Source of the DNA: Zanthoxylum bungeanum
Taxonomy: Eukaryota > Streptophyta > Magnoliopsida > Sapindales > Rutaceae
Direction: 5' to 3'
Length of the DNA: 64,000 nt
Assembly: GCA_019454045.1 (NCBI GenBank)
Contig: SKCR01035546.1
Coordinates: 1-64,000, forward strand
Numbering within the stretch: the first letter of the stretch is position 1; each line of letters opens with the position of its first letter. A program made the translations under genes and the position numbers. The notes beneath the pieces were generated by a model. That model was given only the letters and a program-made list of their open reading frames with translations, was not told the DNA's origin and did not search any database. Shown here piece by piece: positions 35,117 through 46,245 of this stretch.

Positions 35117-36150
35117 AGCCTATAGATTAAGAATTTTCACTGTGGAAACCCAACCTAGTTGACTGGAGATCCCGAGATCTAGGTTCAAAAGGGACAACGA
35201 AAACTATGTGTAATTCAAAACAAGCAATGTAGTATTTTATACTCTATTTCATTCCTGTAATGACGCAGAGTACTGTCTATCAAGGTTAGGATAATCTAAG
35301 GCTTTTAATGGTCATTATATTAGGAGAAGAGTCCTAATGGGGGTTAAGGCAGATTACCTATTTATAGTAGATCACCTATTTCAAGTAAGAATTGAGGCCG
35401 CTTCCATGGGACTTTTAAAGGCTGAATTCCCTGAAGTACTTGATGAATCCATGACCAATATTCATGGCCGAAAAGAACACAACCGTAGAACAAGAAATGG
35501 TCGAAGTGAAGCTGTGTGTTGGAAATTGTTTGGTTTGCCAAGTAAATCCGATTATCATTCACTAGGAAAGGTTCAAGGCGAAAGCTACCTATTTCGATGC
35601 AGCTTTATTTCACGAAAACTCTCTTAAGTGTCTGCATTAATATTTAGAGAATTATGGGGATTGTTGTAAATTCTCTAAATATAGGATGAAGGAGGTTCAT
35701 GTCCCTTGAGTAGTGCCCTATGGGATAGGCACAAACATGTAGGGACATGTCCTCTGAAATTGGAAGAACACACCTCCAGGCTCCAAAATGTATCAGTAAG
35801 CGGTATAACCTTTAGAAGGGTTGCATTCCCGACTAAAGGGTGCCCTCAAAGGCACCTTTCCATACCTATATATAGGAGCCTTATGTTCATTCTTAGGACA
35901 TCCAGAAAATCATATAAGTTTCCATTGTCTAAGAGAGTCATTTTTAGAGTCAAGAGAGTGTTTCCACCATTTTGTCCTTGTTCAATTTCTTGTGAAATGA
36001 GTGCCCTTTCTACAAGAAGCATCCAAGTGATCATGGGAGACGGGGCTAATAAGTTCTTAAGGACAGAGGCAACTCGACTTGGATTTCAAGGTTTTAATCA
36101 TCTTCAACATTTTCCAGGTTTTTCTTACTGTTTCTAAATTTCAGGGTTTA
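35117..36150 (+). repeat. 3' UTR and probable 3' LTR of element C
   Basis: After the pol stop comes about 400 bases of 3' UTR. A likely LTR start is TGTTGGAAATTG at about 35517, with a TATA-like CCTATATATAGG near 35867. The right end is not fixed; I place it near 36150 by change of composition. A perfect 13-base inverted repeat lies at 35641-35681. Confidence 0.45.
35641..35681. other. Perfect hairpin in the probable LTR of element C
   Basis: TATTTAGAGAATT and AATTCTCTAAATA form 13 base pairs with a 15-base loop (ATGGGGATTGTTGTA). It may be an RNA structure of the LTR transcript. Confidence 0.75.
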
Positions 36151-36389
36151 AGTTCTGATTTTTAGTACGTTAATTGATTGATGCATGTTAATTTTATTTA
36201 ATGACAGTATATAGACAATAATAATCAAATAAAAATACAAACAAACACAAGATTAAAAGAAAATTATGTAAGAATCAAACCAAAATAAGGCAAACCCAAA
36301 GTATTCTTAGTTTCCATGAACTAAAGGAAAGTTATTTCAAAGTAATAAATAAATCAGAAATCAAATTATGGGTGGATAAAAAAGTAAAT

Positions 36390-36542
36390 GAAATTGAAAA
36401 ACCGAACCGAACTGAAATGTTAATTTTTTTTTTATTTTCAAGAATAATTATTCAATATTTTAATTAAAAAACCGAATTGAACTGAATTAGAATAAATTTT
36501 TTAATTAAAAAACCGAAATGAACCGAAACATCATCCCTAATA
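36390..36542. mobile_element. Possible hAT-type MITE fragment with ACCGAA repeats
   Basis: AAACCGAACCGAACTGAA and two TTAATTAAAAAACCGAA units, ending CATCATCCCTAA. The end resembles hAT termini (TAGGGATG on the other strand). The other end is not clear and no duplication was seen. Confidence 0.3.
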
Positions 36543-36549
36543 TTTTCAT

Positions 36550-37770
36550 GGAACAAATCTATAATGGTCTACTTAGGATCTAACCATATATGTGTTGCTA
36601 AACCTAGATTTATTTACAAATATATGGAAATAAGTCTAATTTTTTTCACAACACAATTGAATACCTTACTATTTGTAGAGATGTCCTTAATCAAACTTAA
36701 TTGATTATTTTTCTCAATGAGTAAATGCTCATATCTATATGAGGGGAAGTCAAGTTACTCTACCATCACATGCATGGCTTCCTATTCACTCATATGCACT
36801 TGGAATCAAGCATTGATTACTATGTAATCACATACATTTGGTAGCTTAATGACTTCCTCTAACCCCTCCAAAAATGTTACCATCATGGGTGTACCACATG
36901 TTCCCTATTAACATTTTCTAAATGTTATTTTCTAACATTTCTAATATCTCTCACTCACACATGATGAGATCAATAATTTTTATTATCTCTACAAGAATAA
37001 TTCATACTTAGCAATTGTGTCATATGACCAATATACTTCGAGAGCTCACTTGCTATACATCCGTTAGGAATATATAGCTACTCGAATAATAGATATAAAC
37101 ATAGTGGATTAGGTATGCAGTATCCTCAATCATTTATCACATTATATCTCTCTCGGTCTCTTTTCGAATGTAATATTTATTTTGTATTCACAATCATGTT
37201 TGTTCACATAAAACAACATAATTGGTCGACCGGTGAATACGAGCTAATGCGATATTACTCATATAATGATATTTCTCTTTTCTCGAATCTCTCAACTTTA
37301 ATTCAATTCGCTTTTACAGAGATGTTCTTTTGGATCGAATTTCTCATGATCATTCAATAACATTCCAAGATAGCGGTAATCAATTCTAAGTTATGAGAAA
37401 CAGACAATAGTCTAAATGGTACAACGTGAGATTGAAATAATCTCAAGGGTCTCACACAATATCAAGACCAATATCTTTACTTGTATTACCCTTAATAGTC
37501 ATAATTGTACACATGGTATGAAAACATGTGCTACGGTATTCTCTCATTTCTTATGGAGCGTATGTCTCATAAAATACCGTACACATGATAGTTCAGACAA
37601 ACACAATGTCTATCTTACATCTGACATTAAGACAAGTAAGGTGAAATGAACTTATTCACCTTCAATCATATCATGAGAAAGTGACCTCATAACGTCATTA
37701 CTTAATTTTCAAGCTTGAGCTCTCTAAATTACAACTCAAATAATTAGCTAAAAATTTGTCTCATCTCCCA
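36550..37770 (-). repeat. LTR-like dispersed repeat, probably the 3' LTR of copia H
   Basis: It lies where the 3' LTR of minus-strand element H should be. A purine-rich run (minus strand GGGAGA) precedes TGAGACAAATTT near 37769. Parts at 36940-37260 recur in diverged form at 63520-63830 (CTCTCACTCAC; TAAGAATATATAG against TAGGAATATATAG). No gene seen; boundaries uncertain. Confidence 0.45.
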
Positions 37771-37984
37771 TTAACACAAAGAAAATGAGGCGATTGCCCT
37801 TGTGAGAGTGTTAATTATTCACTTGTCTGACATACTTCTCATACTAACTAATAGTATATTTGTTTAAACATGTATCAACATAGTAACATGTAAGTATTAA
37901 ACACAAATATCAATGAGTATTAACATTAGTAAACATTATTGGGAAAAATAACGCATCATAATATATAAGTACATTAACATCTAC

Positions 37985-39774
37985 GCAATCCCAAATTTTT
38001 ACATGTCTAACAAAGACATTTTTAGGAACAGGCTTGGTTAATGGATCTGCTACCATCTCTTGCATAGAAATGTACTTCATATTTACCTCTTTTCATGCAA
38101 CTATGTCTTTTACAAAGTTATATTTGGTATCTGTATGTTTCGTTTTACAATGGAATTTTGGGTTTTTTGTGTAGGTTATTACTGATTCACTATCAAAGTT
38201 AACTAATACTAGACCAAAAGCATCATTTGGCATACCCAAATAATCCAAGAACCTTTTCAACCACAAATCTTCTTGTACTGTAAATGAAAAAATCACAAAT
38301 CCAGCCTCCAATGTGGATAGGCTATATAAGATTGTTTCTTACTACTCCACTATATGGCACCATTAATTAGTAAAAAAACAAAACCAGATGTAGATTTTCT
38401 TTCATATAAATCTTCTTCCTAATCAGCATCGGTATAGCCTCGCAATTGCATATCATTCCCTTGATAGAACAATAAGTAATCCATTATCCATTTTAGATAC
38501 CTAAATATTCTTTTAACTGTTTTCCAATGTGTTAGTCCTGGATTAGATTGGTATCTACTTACTATTCCAATAGTGAAATAGATATCAGGTCTCGTACGCA
38601 ACATTGCGTAGATTAAAATTCCAACTATAAGTACGGGCCCTGCCCGACCAGGGTTTTAAAAAAAGTATATTTATATTTATATAATAAATTATATATATTT
38701 ATATTTATATAATAACTTATATATATAATTTTTTATTATTAAAATATTGGGCCAGATAAAGCCCAGCCCGAGCCCGTTCCTAAGTCGGGTCGGCCCTACA
38801 GACGTTCGGGTCAGGCTTTTCCCGGGCTCGAGCTAAAATTTTATTGGCCGGGCTCGGGCCAGGCTTATCAAAGCCGAGGCCCGGTCTGACCCATTTCCAT
38901 CCTTAACTGTACTTGCATAAGGAACTTTATTCATTTGTTCCTTTTTCTATGGAGTTTCAGGACACAATCTACGACCTAAAGCTTCATTTTTTATGATAGG
39001 ATTATCAATGGGTTTGCAAGCCTGTATTTGGAAACATTCAAGAATTTTCTTTACGTATGACTCTTGTGAAAGAGATAATAATTTATTTGAACAATTCCTT
39101 GAGATCTTAACCCCAAGAATATATGCAGCTTCACCCATATCTTTAATCTCGAAGTTAGATGATAACCATCCTTTGATGTGTTTTACAAACTCCTTATCAT
39201 TTCCAACTATAAGTATATCATCCACGTATAAAGTTAAGATAATGAACTTATCTTTATCTCTCTTGGTGTAAACGCAATGATCCTCATCTATCATTGTAAA
39301 ATCATTCGAAATGATTGTATTGTGAAATCGTATATACCATTGTCTAGACGATTGCTTGAGACCATATATAGCCTTTTAAAGTCTACATGCTTTTTCCTTT
39401 TCATTTTCTTTTATGAAACTTATTGGTTGTTCCATGTAGATTTCTTCGTCAAGTTCTCCATTGAGAAAAGTAATATTTACATCCATTTGATGTAATTATA
39501 GATCCATGCTCGCTACTATAGCCAAAATCAAGCGAATTGAGGTAAACCTTACAACAGGTGAAAAGTCTCTTCATTCCGCTTTTGCTATAAGTTAATATTA
39601 CTATTTATTTTAAGAATCCATTTGTTCTTGATAGCTTTGCATTCTTTGGGTAGATCAACCAGTTCCCAGACTTGGTTATACCTCATTGACTCCATTCCTT
39701 ATTCCATTACTTCATCAATTTTTCTTTAGCATGACACTGAAGAGCCTCTTTTATGTTTCTAGGCTCTTCACCCT
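37985..39774 (-). pseudogene. Copia pol relic (RT and RNase H), element H
   Basis: On the minus strand, from 39774 down: EEPRNIKEA, then VWELVDLPKE with breaks, then the best piece (39294-38947) with HCVYTKRDKDKFIILTLYVD and the intact active-site motif YVDD. KDMGEAAYILGVKISRN and an SQESYVKKIL block follow. After an insertion (38631-38904) come YAMLRTRPDIYFTIGIVSRY (to 38419) and RNase H pieces KFHCKTKHTDTKYNFVKDIV and VADPLTKPVPKN (about 38050-37990). Stops and frameshifts make it inactive. The upstream part of pol is missing at 39774, where gypsy element I begins. Confidence 0.85.
38623..38912. mobile_element. Small hAT-like insertion (274 bases) with 8-base duplication in element H
   Basis: The insert 38631-38904 is flanked by AACTATAA and AACTGTAC (6 of 8 identical). 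Taking out the insert and one flank restores the RT-RNase H frame of H with no gap. It is rich in CGGGC/GCCCG motifs and has a duplicated AT-rich unit (TTATATTTATATAATAA, 38667-38730). Its ends read GTACGGGCCC and, on the other strand, AAGGATGGAAA. An 8-base duplication fits the hAT superfamily, but the terminal repeats are poor. Confidence 0.5.
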
Positions 39775-42662
39775 TGTAACACCCCGATAATTTTGATGAC
39801 TACTATTTCATAGGTGGCATAATATATGGTATAAATCATGCTCGAGCATGCATGTGCTAGTGGAATTATATTTTGGGCATTCGATAAATTCCTCGCAGTT
39901 TTGATATAGAATTTAGTCTAAGATTCAATCCGAACAATCCTTAGTATTTGGGTCATTACTATTTCATACAATCTCCATTTTTATAGATTTTATATGGCCA
40001 AAAAGCTAAGACAAATATCTACAACTTTTATCTTGAGTATTGTTGCCAAAATTTGAACAAAACTAGGTCGAATTTGGTCATTTTCCTAGACCATCAGCAC
40101 TATGATGAAAATGAGGATTAAAAAGGAATTCCAATTTAATCCACAAGCCCATTACCCTTCTCAAAATTGGCCCAATAACTCCAAATATATACTAAGTCCC
40201 TAGACTCCTCTAAAAAAGAACAAAACTAATCCAGAATAGAAATAAAATCCATTAGTCCCTACTATAAATAGGACACACTATTCATTCATCTCTAATATTG
40301 GAGAAGAAGAAGAAAACACAAGAAGGGAAAAAAGGGAAGAAAAAATAGGGGAGCCACTTCTTACCAAAGTTAAAGAAAAAATAAATGGAAATCAACACAC
40401 AACAAGCCAAGAAGAGGAATAGCAAGTTTAGAAGGCTTGATTGGTAATAGAAATCAAATGAGTTGAGGCAAGGAAATCTTCACCCAAAACTTGAATTGTG
40501 GAGTTTTGAAGAAATGCTGTTATGTTAGTGTTATTGGCATACTAAGGATTGCATTTAGGTGGATAATGAACTAGGAAATTAATTGTATTGAGAAATGTCC
40601 AAATTTATGGAAATCCTAGATGTTGAGTTAAATTAAGATTTATGAGATTAGAGGTTTACCTTAATGATGGTATGTTGATATAGCTTGTTTGAGTGTTGAA
40701 ATTTAAAGAAGTGTTTGTATGAAGGTTGTAGAGTGGGGGTATTAGTATTGCATTTTCGAATTTGGCAGTGGAGAGTTGAAGGTTGGCCTGTAATCAGGCC
40801 AGCGTCACGACGCATATGGGCTAGTGTCGCGACGCTGAGTTAGAGATGCCCTTTGTTTCAGGTCTGGTCGTGTGGGCGTCGCGAAGCTCAAAACTTGACG
40901 TCGCGATATGGATCATGAGAATACCCTTTACCTCAGTCGGTTTTGTGTTTACCTAGGGTCGGTCGTGTGGAAGACTCGGGTCAATCGTGTGGAAGCCTAT
41001 GATCGATCGTGTGGAAGACTCGGGTCGGTCGTGTGGAAGCATCGGGTCGGTCGTGTGGATGCATCGATTCGATCATGTGGAAGACTCGGGTCTGTCGTGT
41101 GGAAGACTCGGGTCGGTCGTGTAGAAGCCTTGGGTTGGTCGTATGGAAGTCATGAAGCTCAACACTTGGAGTCGCGATGCAGAACATGAAATGCTCTCTA
41201 TCTGGGTCTGCTTGTATGGACGCTGCGATGCTCTCGACCTAGCATCGTGACATGTAACAGAAATAATTTCATTTGATTTCAATTGTATTTTATGAGGTTA
41301 GAGGTCACCCATAGGGGTTTCATATTGACACGTATACACACATTTTGTCATGTCAAAAGCATAATACGCCATGAATTGATCATAGCTAGTTGTATTGATA
41401 AAATTAGTCGAGTTCCGAAACATATTCCATGACTTATATTCTAATCAAGTTTATCAATTTTAGATCATCGTCAGGAACCATAATTTTCTTCGAAAAAAGG
41501 AAGAAGTTTCAGCTAGATTCCAAATCAGTGAGTGAACTCTTTTCTCCTCAAGTTGATATTTATTTATTTGTTTTTTATTCGAGACTTACTTTTAAATGTA
41601 TTAAGACGGTAGCCAAGATTATTTCCAGTTATTTTTATAAATGAGATTGTTTTAAGATTAAAAGTATGATTTTATTGATTTTAGAGGCATGTTGAAAAAG
41701 CCCACCTCAGATGTTACTTATGGAGTTGACGGATATAACATGTGCACATGTAGAGCAGGCTAGAGGGACGGTGATATGTAACGCCCTAATAGCATGGATT
41801 TGCACACCTAACTCTAGTTCAGTAGCCTGGGGGACAACGAAATATATCGCTCCAAGACCACTAGTTAGGCGTATGAGGGGACGGCGATACGTAACTCCCC
41901 TATACAATAGGTTTTCTACAGATTTTCTAGGCTTGTGGGGGGACGGCGATACGTAACGTCCACATACGCCTGATTTTCTACAGACACTCAGAAAGATGGA
42001 TTTTAGAAATGATGGTTTTAGAAAATAGTTTCAGAAAGAACAGTTTTATGAAGACTTTCAATAGAGCAGTTTTACGAAAAGAGTTTTAGAAAGAATGGTT
42101 TTACAAAAAGAGTTGTATTTTCATATAAGAAATAGATTTCAGAAAAGATTATTTTCTTGAAGATGATTTTGATTTCAGAAACAAATGAATGTTTTGTAAA
42201 GTATTTTAGTTTTCATTTTTAAAATTGTCCACTCACTAGGTCGTTCAAATGATCTAAGCCCCCATTCCCAGTTCTCTATTTTACAGGTTTACCCGGAGGA
42301 TGAGCTCGAGAGGATGGATACTAATGGAAATTACCAAGGTGTTGAGTCCACCTGGTCAAGTCAGAGATGTAGTACAGTCAGAGTCAAAGTAAAGTCATTT
42401 TTCAGACTTTAGTTTAGTAGATATTGTGTGTGTAATGAATAAAAGTGTCAATAAACAGAGTTGTAAATGGTATTGACATTAAGTAAACAGTCATGAGTAT
42501 TTGATATGTATTCTGTGTTGTTGAGTTGGGCAATGGTTCCCGTATATGAGTTTGTGTTATAGATGAGTTTAGTAGTGTGGATCACATTCAGAAAGTCAGA
42601 GGCTCGGGGGGATAGATCAGTCTATTCCCTGCCGGTAGCATCTCTTGGAAGGGGATGTTACA
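39775..42662 (+). repeat. Element I 5' LTR
   Basis: 2888 bases. TATA box ACTATAAATAGG (40261-40272). It contains a minisatellite (40958-41160), GCGTCGCGA-type motifs (40800-40920), and repeated GGGGACGGCGATACGTAAC units (41765-41960). Confidence 0.85.
40958..41160 (+). repeat. 22-base minisatellite in the 5' LTR of element I
   Basis: About nine units of GGGTCGGTCGTGTGGAAGAC plus TC. The matching array in the 3' LTR is at 47405-47590, with about eight units. Confidence 0.9.
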
Positions 42663-42666
42663 AAGA

Positions 42667-42678
42667 TGGTATCAGAGC
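42667..42678 (+). other. Primer-binding site of element I
   Basis: TGGTATCAGAGC, the exact initiator-methionine tRNA primer site, four bases after the LTR end. Confidence 0.85.
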
Positions 42679-45600
42679 CTGGTTTAGGAAGTCAGTGACT
42701 GTAGTTGGTAGAGTGATGATGTCTTGTATACATAGTATGTCCGAGATACTAGTATGCGAGGCACTACCTCTCCAGTATCCGATCCTCGAGTACGTCCTCA
42801 AGTCCTATAGACAGGTTAGTAAGAATTCTCAAGCTATTCTAATATTCTTCCATATGAAAGCAACCATACTTTTTGTCCAAGATGAAAATCCTTTTGTAGC
42901 CATCCTGGTTTATTACCATAAGTTCTGAACAAGTTATGAAACTAGATAGTACAGTACTAAGAATATTCACTCAAGGGAGTAAAAAAAAAAGAAAAGAAAA
43001 GAAATAGAAAGCTATATGGAAAGTAAGGAATGATATACAGATACTTAAGGTAACTAGGGGTAAAAAGAGTTAGAGATACATAATGATATTATTGAAAATA
43101 CCAGAAATTATAATAACATGAGAATATAGTAAGCCTGAGCAAGAATAAAATAACGAGTAGTCCCAAGTAAGATCCTTCATTCCTCAGAAGATTCTTTCAA
43201 ACTGATCCAATAGCCTTTGAGTACCTCATATAGATAGCAAGTTTCCCGAATCACGAAGGATAGTCATAAAGATAAAAGAAGAAAGAAATCAAGATTTGTC
43301 GTGGAAGTCTCCAATAGACATGAGATGCCAAAGAGAACGTAGAGATTCTAGACACCTAAACCTAGGTTCGTAAATGAATAAATTGAATGTTTCAAGGAAG
43401 ATGACTAGTTGCCTTAGCTAAGAAATCTGTTATAGATAAGGTTCTGATCTACCCTGCTTCTTACCTCTCAGTGATACTAGTCAAGAAAACTGTCCTGACG
43501 GAGACTATCTCATACATATCTTACATGAGTAATAGACTCTACTAGGACATAGAATACCAGAATAAGGATATTGACATTCGTTGAGATGTGAATGCTTGCC
43601 TCATCCTTCACCAGCATAGATGAAGATCACCATACGAAAGCTCAGTATACATAATGTTATATCCTAAGATAGAAATGAAAAATACTAAAAGATAGATCAC
43701 CCAAAAAATCCAATGAAGTTCTTGAGTTCAGAAAAGAAAGAAACTGACACAAGTCAAGATGGATAAGTTTGTAGTACCACTAAGAACCCATAAATCGGAC
43801 TGATGCCAGTGGAAATCCTGGTAAATTAAAAGGACAGACCCATGAGATTGTAGATATTAGAAAGTTAGCAAGAGTATCAGTACGAACAGTAAAGTTAAAT
43901 GGCATAGTTGTAGCCTATAGCAAGAGCAGATAGCAGAGATCTAGAAAGTAGCTCATAGGAATGAACCACCACTAGCCTCGGTAGCACAACATGGAACCAA
44001 AAGATAAGTTATGAAAATAAATATTATAGAAATGTGTGGAAGTAGAAAGGAAGTTCAGTACTGATAGTAACATAGATAACATAGCTCAAGGACGGTAATG
44101 TAAAAGGAGACCTTAGAATAGTTGATAAAGTTATGGAACCTTAAGACATGGAGTAGTCGATCCAAGTCCCGGTAGAACGAATGACAACTCTTCCTTCCAG
44201 TAGCCCATACTTTAGTAAGTATATAGATATCTAACCAGGCAAGGAAAACATGTAGTCAACCCTCAACTTAGAGCCCAATAAGGATTTGGACAAGTAAAGA
44301 AGAATTCATATGGGACATGCAAATCATGAGACAACAAGATAGTCGTACCAAGGAATTTAAGAGAATCTAGATATGAATCATAAGATAGTAACATCATGTA
44401 TGAGATGGAGTAGTTTGAATTCCAGTAAGCCAAGCTAAATCTAGATGAGATAACCTACCTTATCGTAGAACTGAAAGCCTTCAATGTTGTAAAGGCTCGA
44501 GAGAGTAAGGAACAGGGTAAGCGACACATATAGTGACACTCAGAAGTAAGAACAACTTATTCAGAACTTCCCACCATACTAGAGAGGAAAAGATTAGTAA
44601 GAGAGTAACACCTAAACCAAAATTCTATTGGTAATACCATAACTTGTGGTAAAATATGAAGCTTCCAGAGAGGTAATGAGTTAAGAGGTTCAAGGAATTG
44701 AGATAAAGAGGAAATCGAAGTAATAGAACAAAACTCTGAAAGGAAGAATAACAAAGGGAGTATGGTAGGATTTTGAGAGAGCAAGAGCTTTAAGAAGGTT
44801 CCCAGTAAAAGATAGTGTGATCAATAGACGAAAAATAATCAGGAGTAAGTTGAATAAGATAATTCAAATAGTTCCTAGCCATTGTACCTTAGTGTGGGAG
44901 CCTACTATCAGAGATGTGAATAAGGGAATCCTAAGATTATAAATGAGCAGCATGTGCACATGCAGCACACATAGCTAGAGAGACCACCACAACCAGAAAA
45001 AGACTTCAAGACCAATCCCACCCTCCCAAACCTCGTTAGACAACAACAGTAATGATGGACCATGATGTTCATCTCGATGATATTTCCAGAAACAAGTGAA
45101 TATGTGGCTTATTACAGTATCCTATAAGGTATGGAAAATGACCTTTGAAAGATAATACCCATCGGATAAGAAGACAAAAATATTGATCACAAGAGTTTCA
45201 AGTATAGAATAGAATAGAAAAGAAGAAAAAAAGGACTTTAAGTAACAGGTTTGGAGGTGGAACTGTAGAGGTAAGACGACGATAGGAAAAATACTAGATA
45301 CGGAATGACAGAAGTGCATAACAGCAAGGTTTCTCAGTATCGAAATAAGACTGGAATTATATTAAATAAGAAATGAAATGAAGGTAACAAGTATAGCCCA
45401 TAAGTTTCTCACGCAATGAACCTAGTTAGGAACAATGCATTGTACGACCTAAAATAAATTATGGAGAGCGTGATATAAAAGAACCAAAGAAACTGAGTAT
45501 GGTTGTTAACCAAAAATCATATCGTCATCGTCGATGGCAATAATGAGGACATACAATTTACTTTCAAGCTTTGATTACCTATTCCGCACTAGTATACATA

Positions 45601-46230
45601 TAGCAGACATAACCATGATTTATCCCATTGAGTTTGAGCCAACCAGAAGAAGACCGTCAGAGATATGTCAAGAATCAATATCTTGGCACTAGGAGATATC
45701 AGAGAATCGTGAAAGTAAACTTAAAGCTTATAAGAGTTTGATCATGAACTGCGAGGTCCTAAGCCCATGGATGGATAAATATTCAAGAATATGAAGATCA
45801 TAACTGATTGTGGTAGAAACTCAGGAAAGAGAAAGATAGAGTTAAATAGTTAAATTAATAGGAAGAATGCTAGGATCAGATTGAGCATATGGAGCTAGAG
45901 AAATATTTAGTAAGATTATTCTTCTGTACATTTAGAGGATTTTGAGTATAACTAGAGGTCTAGAAATGAGGTTTCTTTAATACATGGAGATAGTTGTAGC
46001 ATGATGATAAGTGTAGAGTACTCAGCAAAAGTTCATGGAATGAGAACGAGAAATTATCTCTCAGAGAATAATTTAAGGGATTATTCACTAAATCTCACGA
46101 ACTTTGGTGCAGTATGTCCAAACAAGACAATAGGTGTTGTGAGAATACAGTCAATTGAAATTTGGTGGCCAAGAAAATAGCAGAATACCGGAGTTTCAAC
46201 CTTAAATGGATTCGAGGACGAATCCTATTT
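42679..46230 (+). other. Internal region of element I, no recognisable gene
   Basis: About 3.6 kb, A-rich on this strand, with short open frames only. I looked for gag, protease, RT and integrase motifs and found none I could trust. Decay by mutation is as possible as an original non-coding inside. Confidence 0.5.
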
Positions 46231-46245
46231 AAAGGGGGGAGAAAA
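46231..46245 (+). other. Polypurine tract of element I
   Basis: AAAGGGGGGAGAAAA immediately before the 3' LTR (TATAACACCCC, with G-to-A at its second base). Confidence 0.8.

Larger units (their letters stand above)
22149..36150 (+). mobile_element. Element C: Ty1/copia retrotransposon, base of the nest
   Basis: Copia pol pieces lie at 22149-22603 and 33266-35116, in the same direction and in the right order. They are separated exactly by the E/D insertion. The 5' part was displaced to the left of element B and is outside the window. Downstream of pol, 35117-36150 has a 3' UTR and probably an LTR. The closest relative in the window is element G. Confidence 0.8.

Noticed and set aside
36390..36542. 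Full hAT element
   Set aside because: Only one end resembles a hAT terminus and no transposase or duplication is visible.
42679..46230. gag-pol of element I
   Set aside because: Searched by eye for catalytic motifs of protease, RT, RNase H and integrase; none convincing in any frame.
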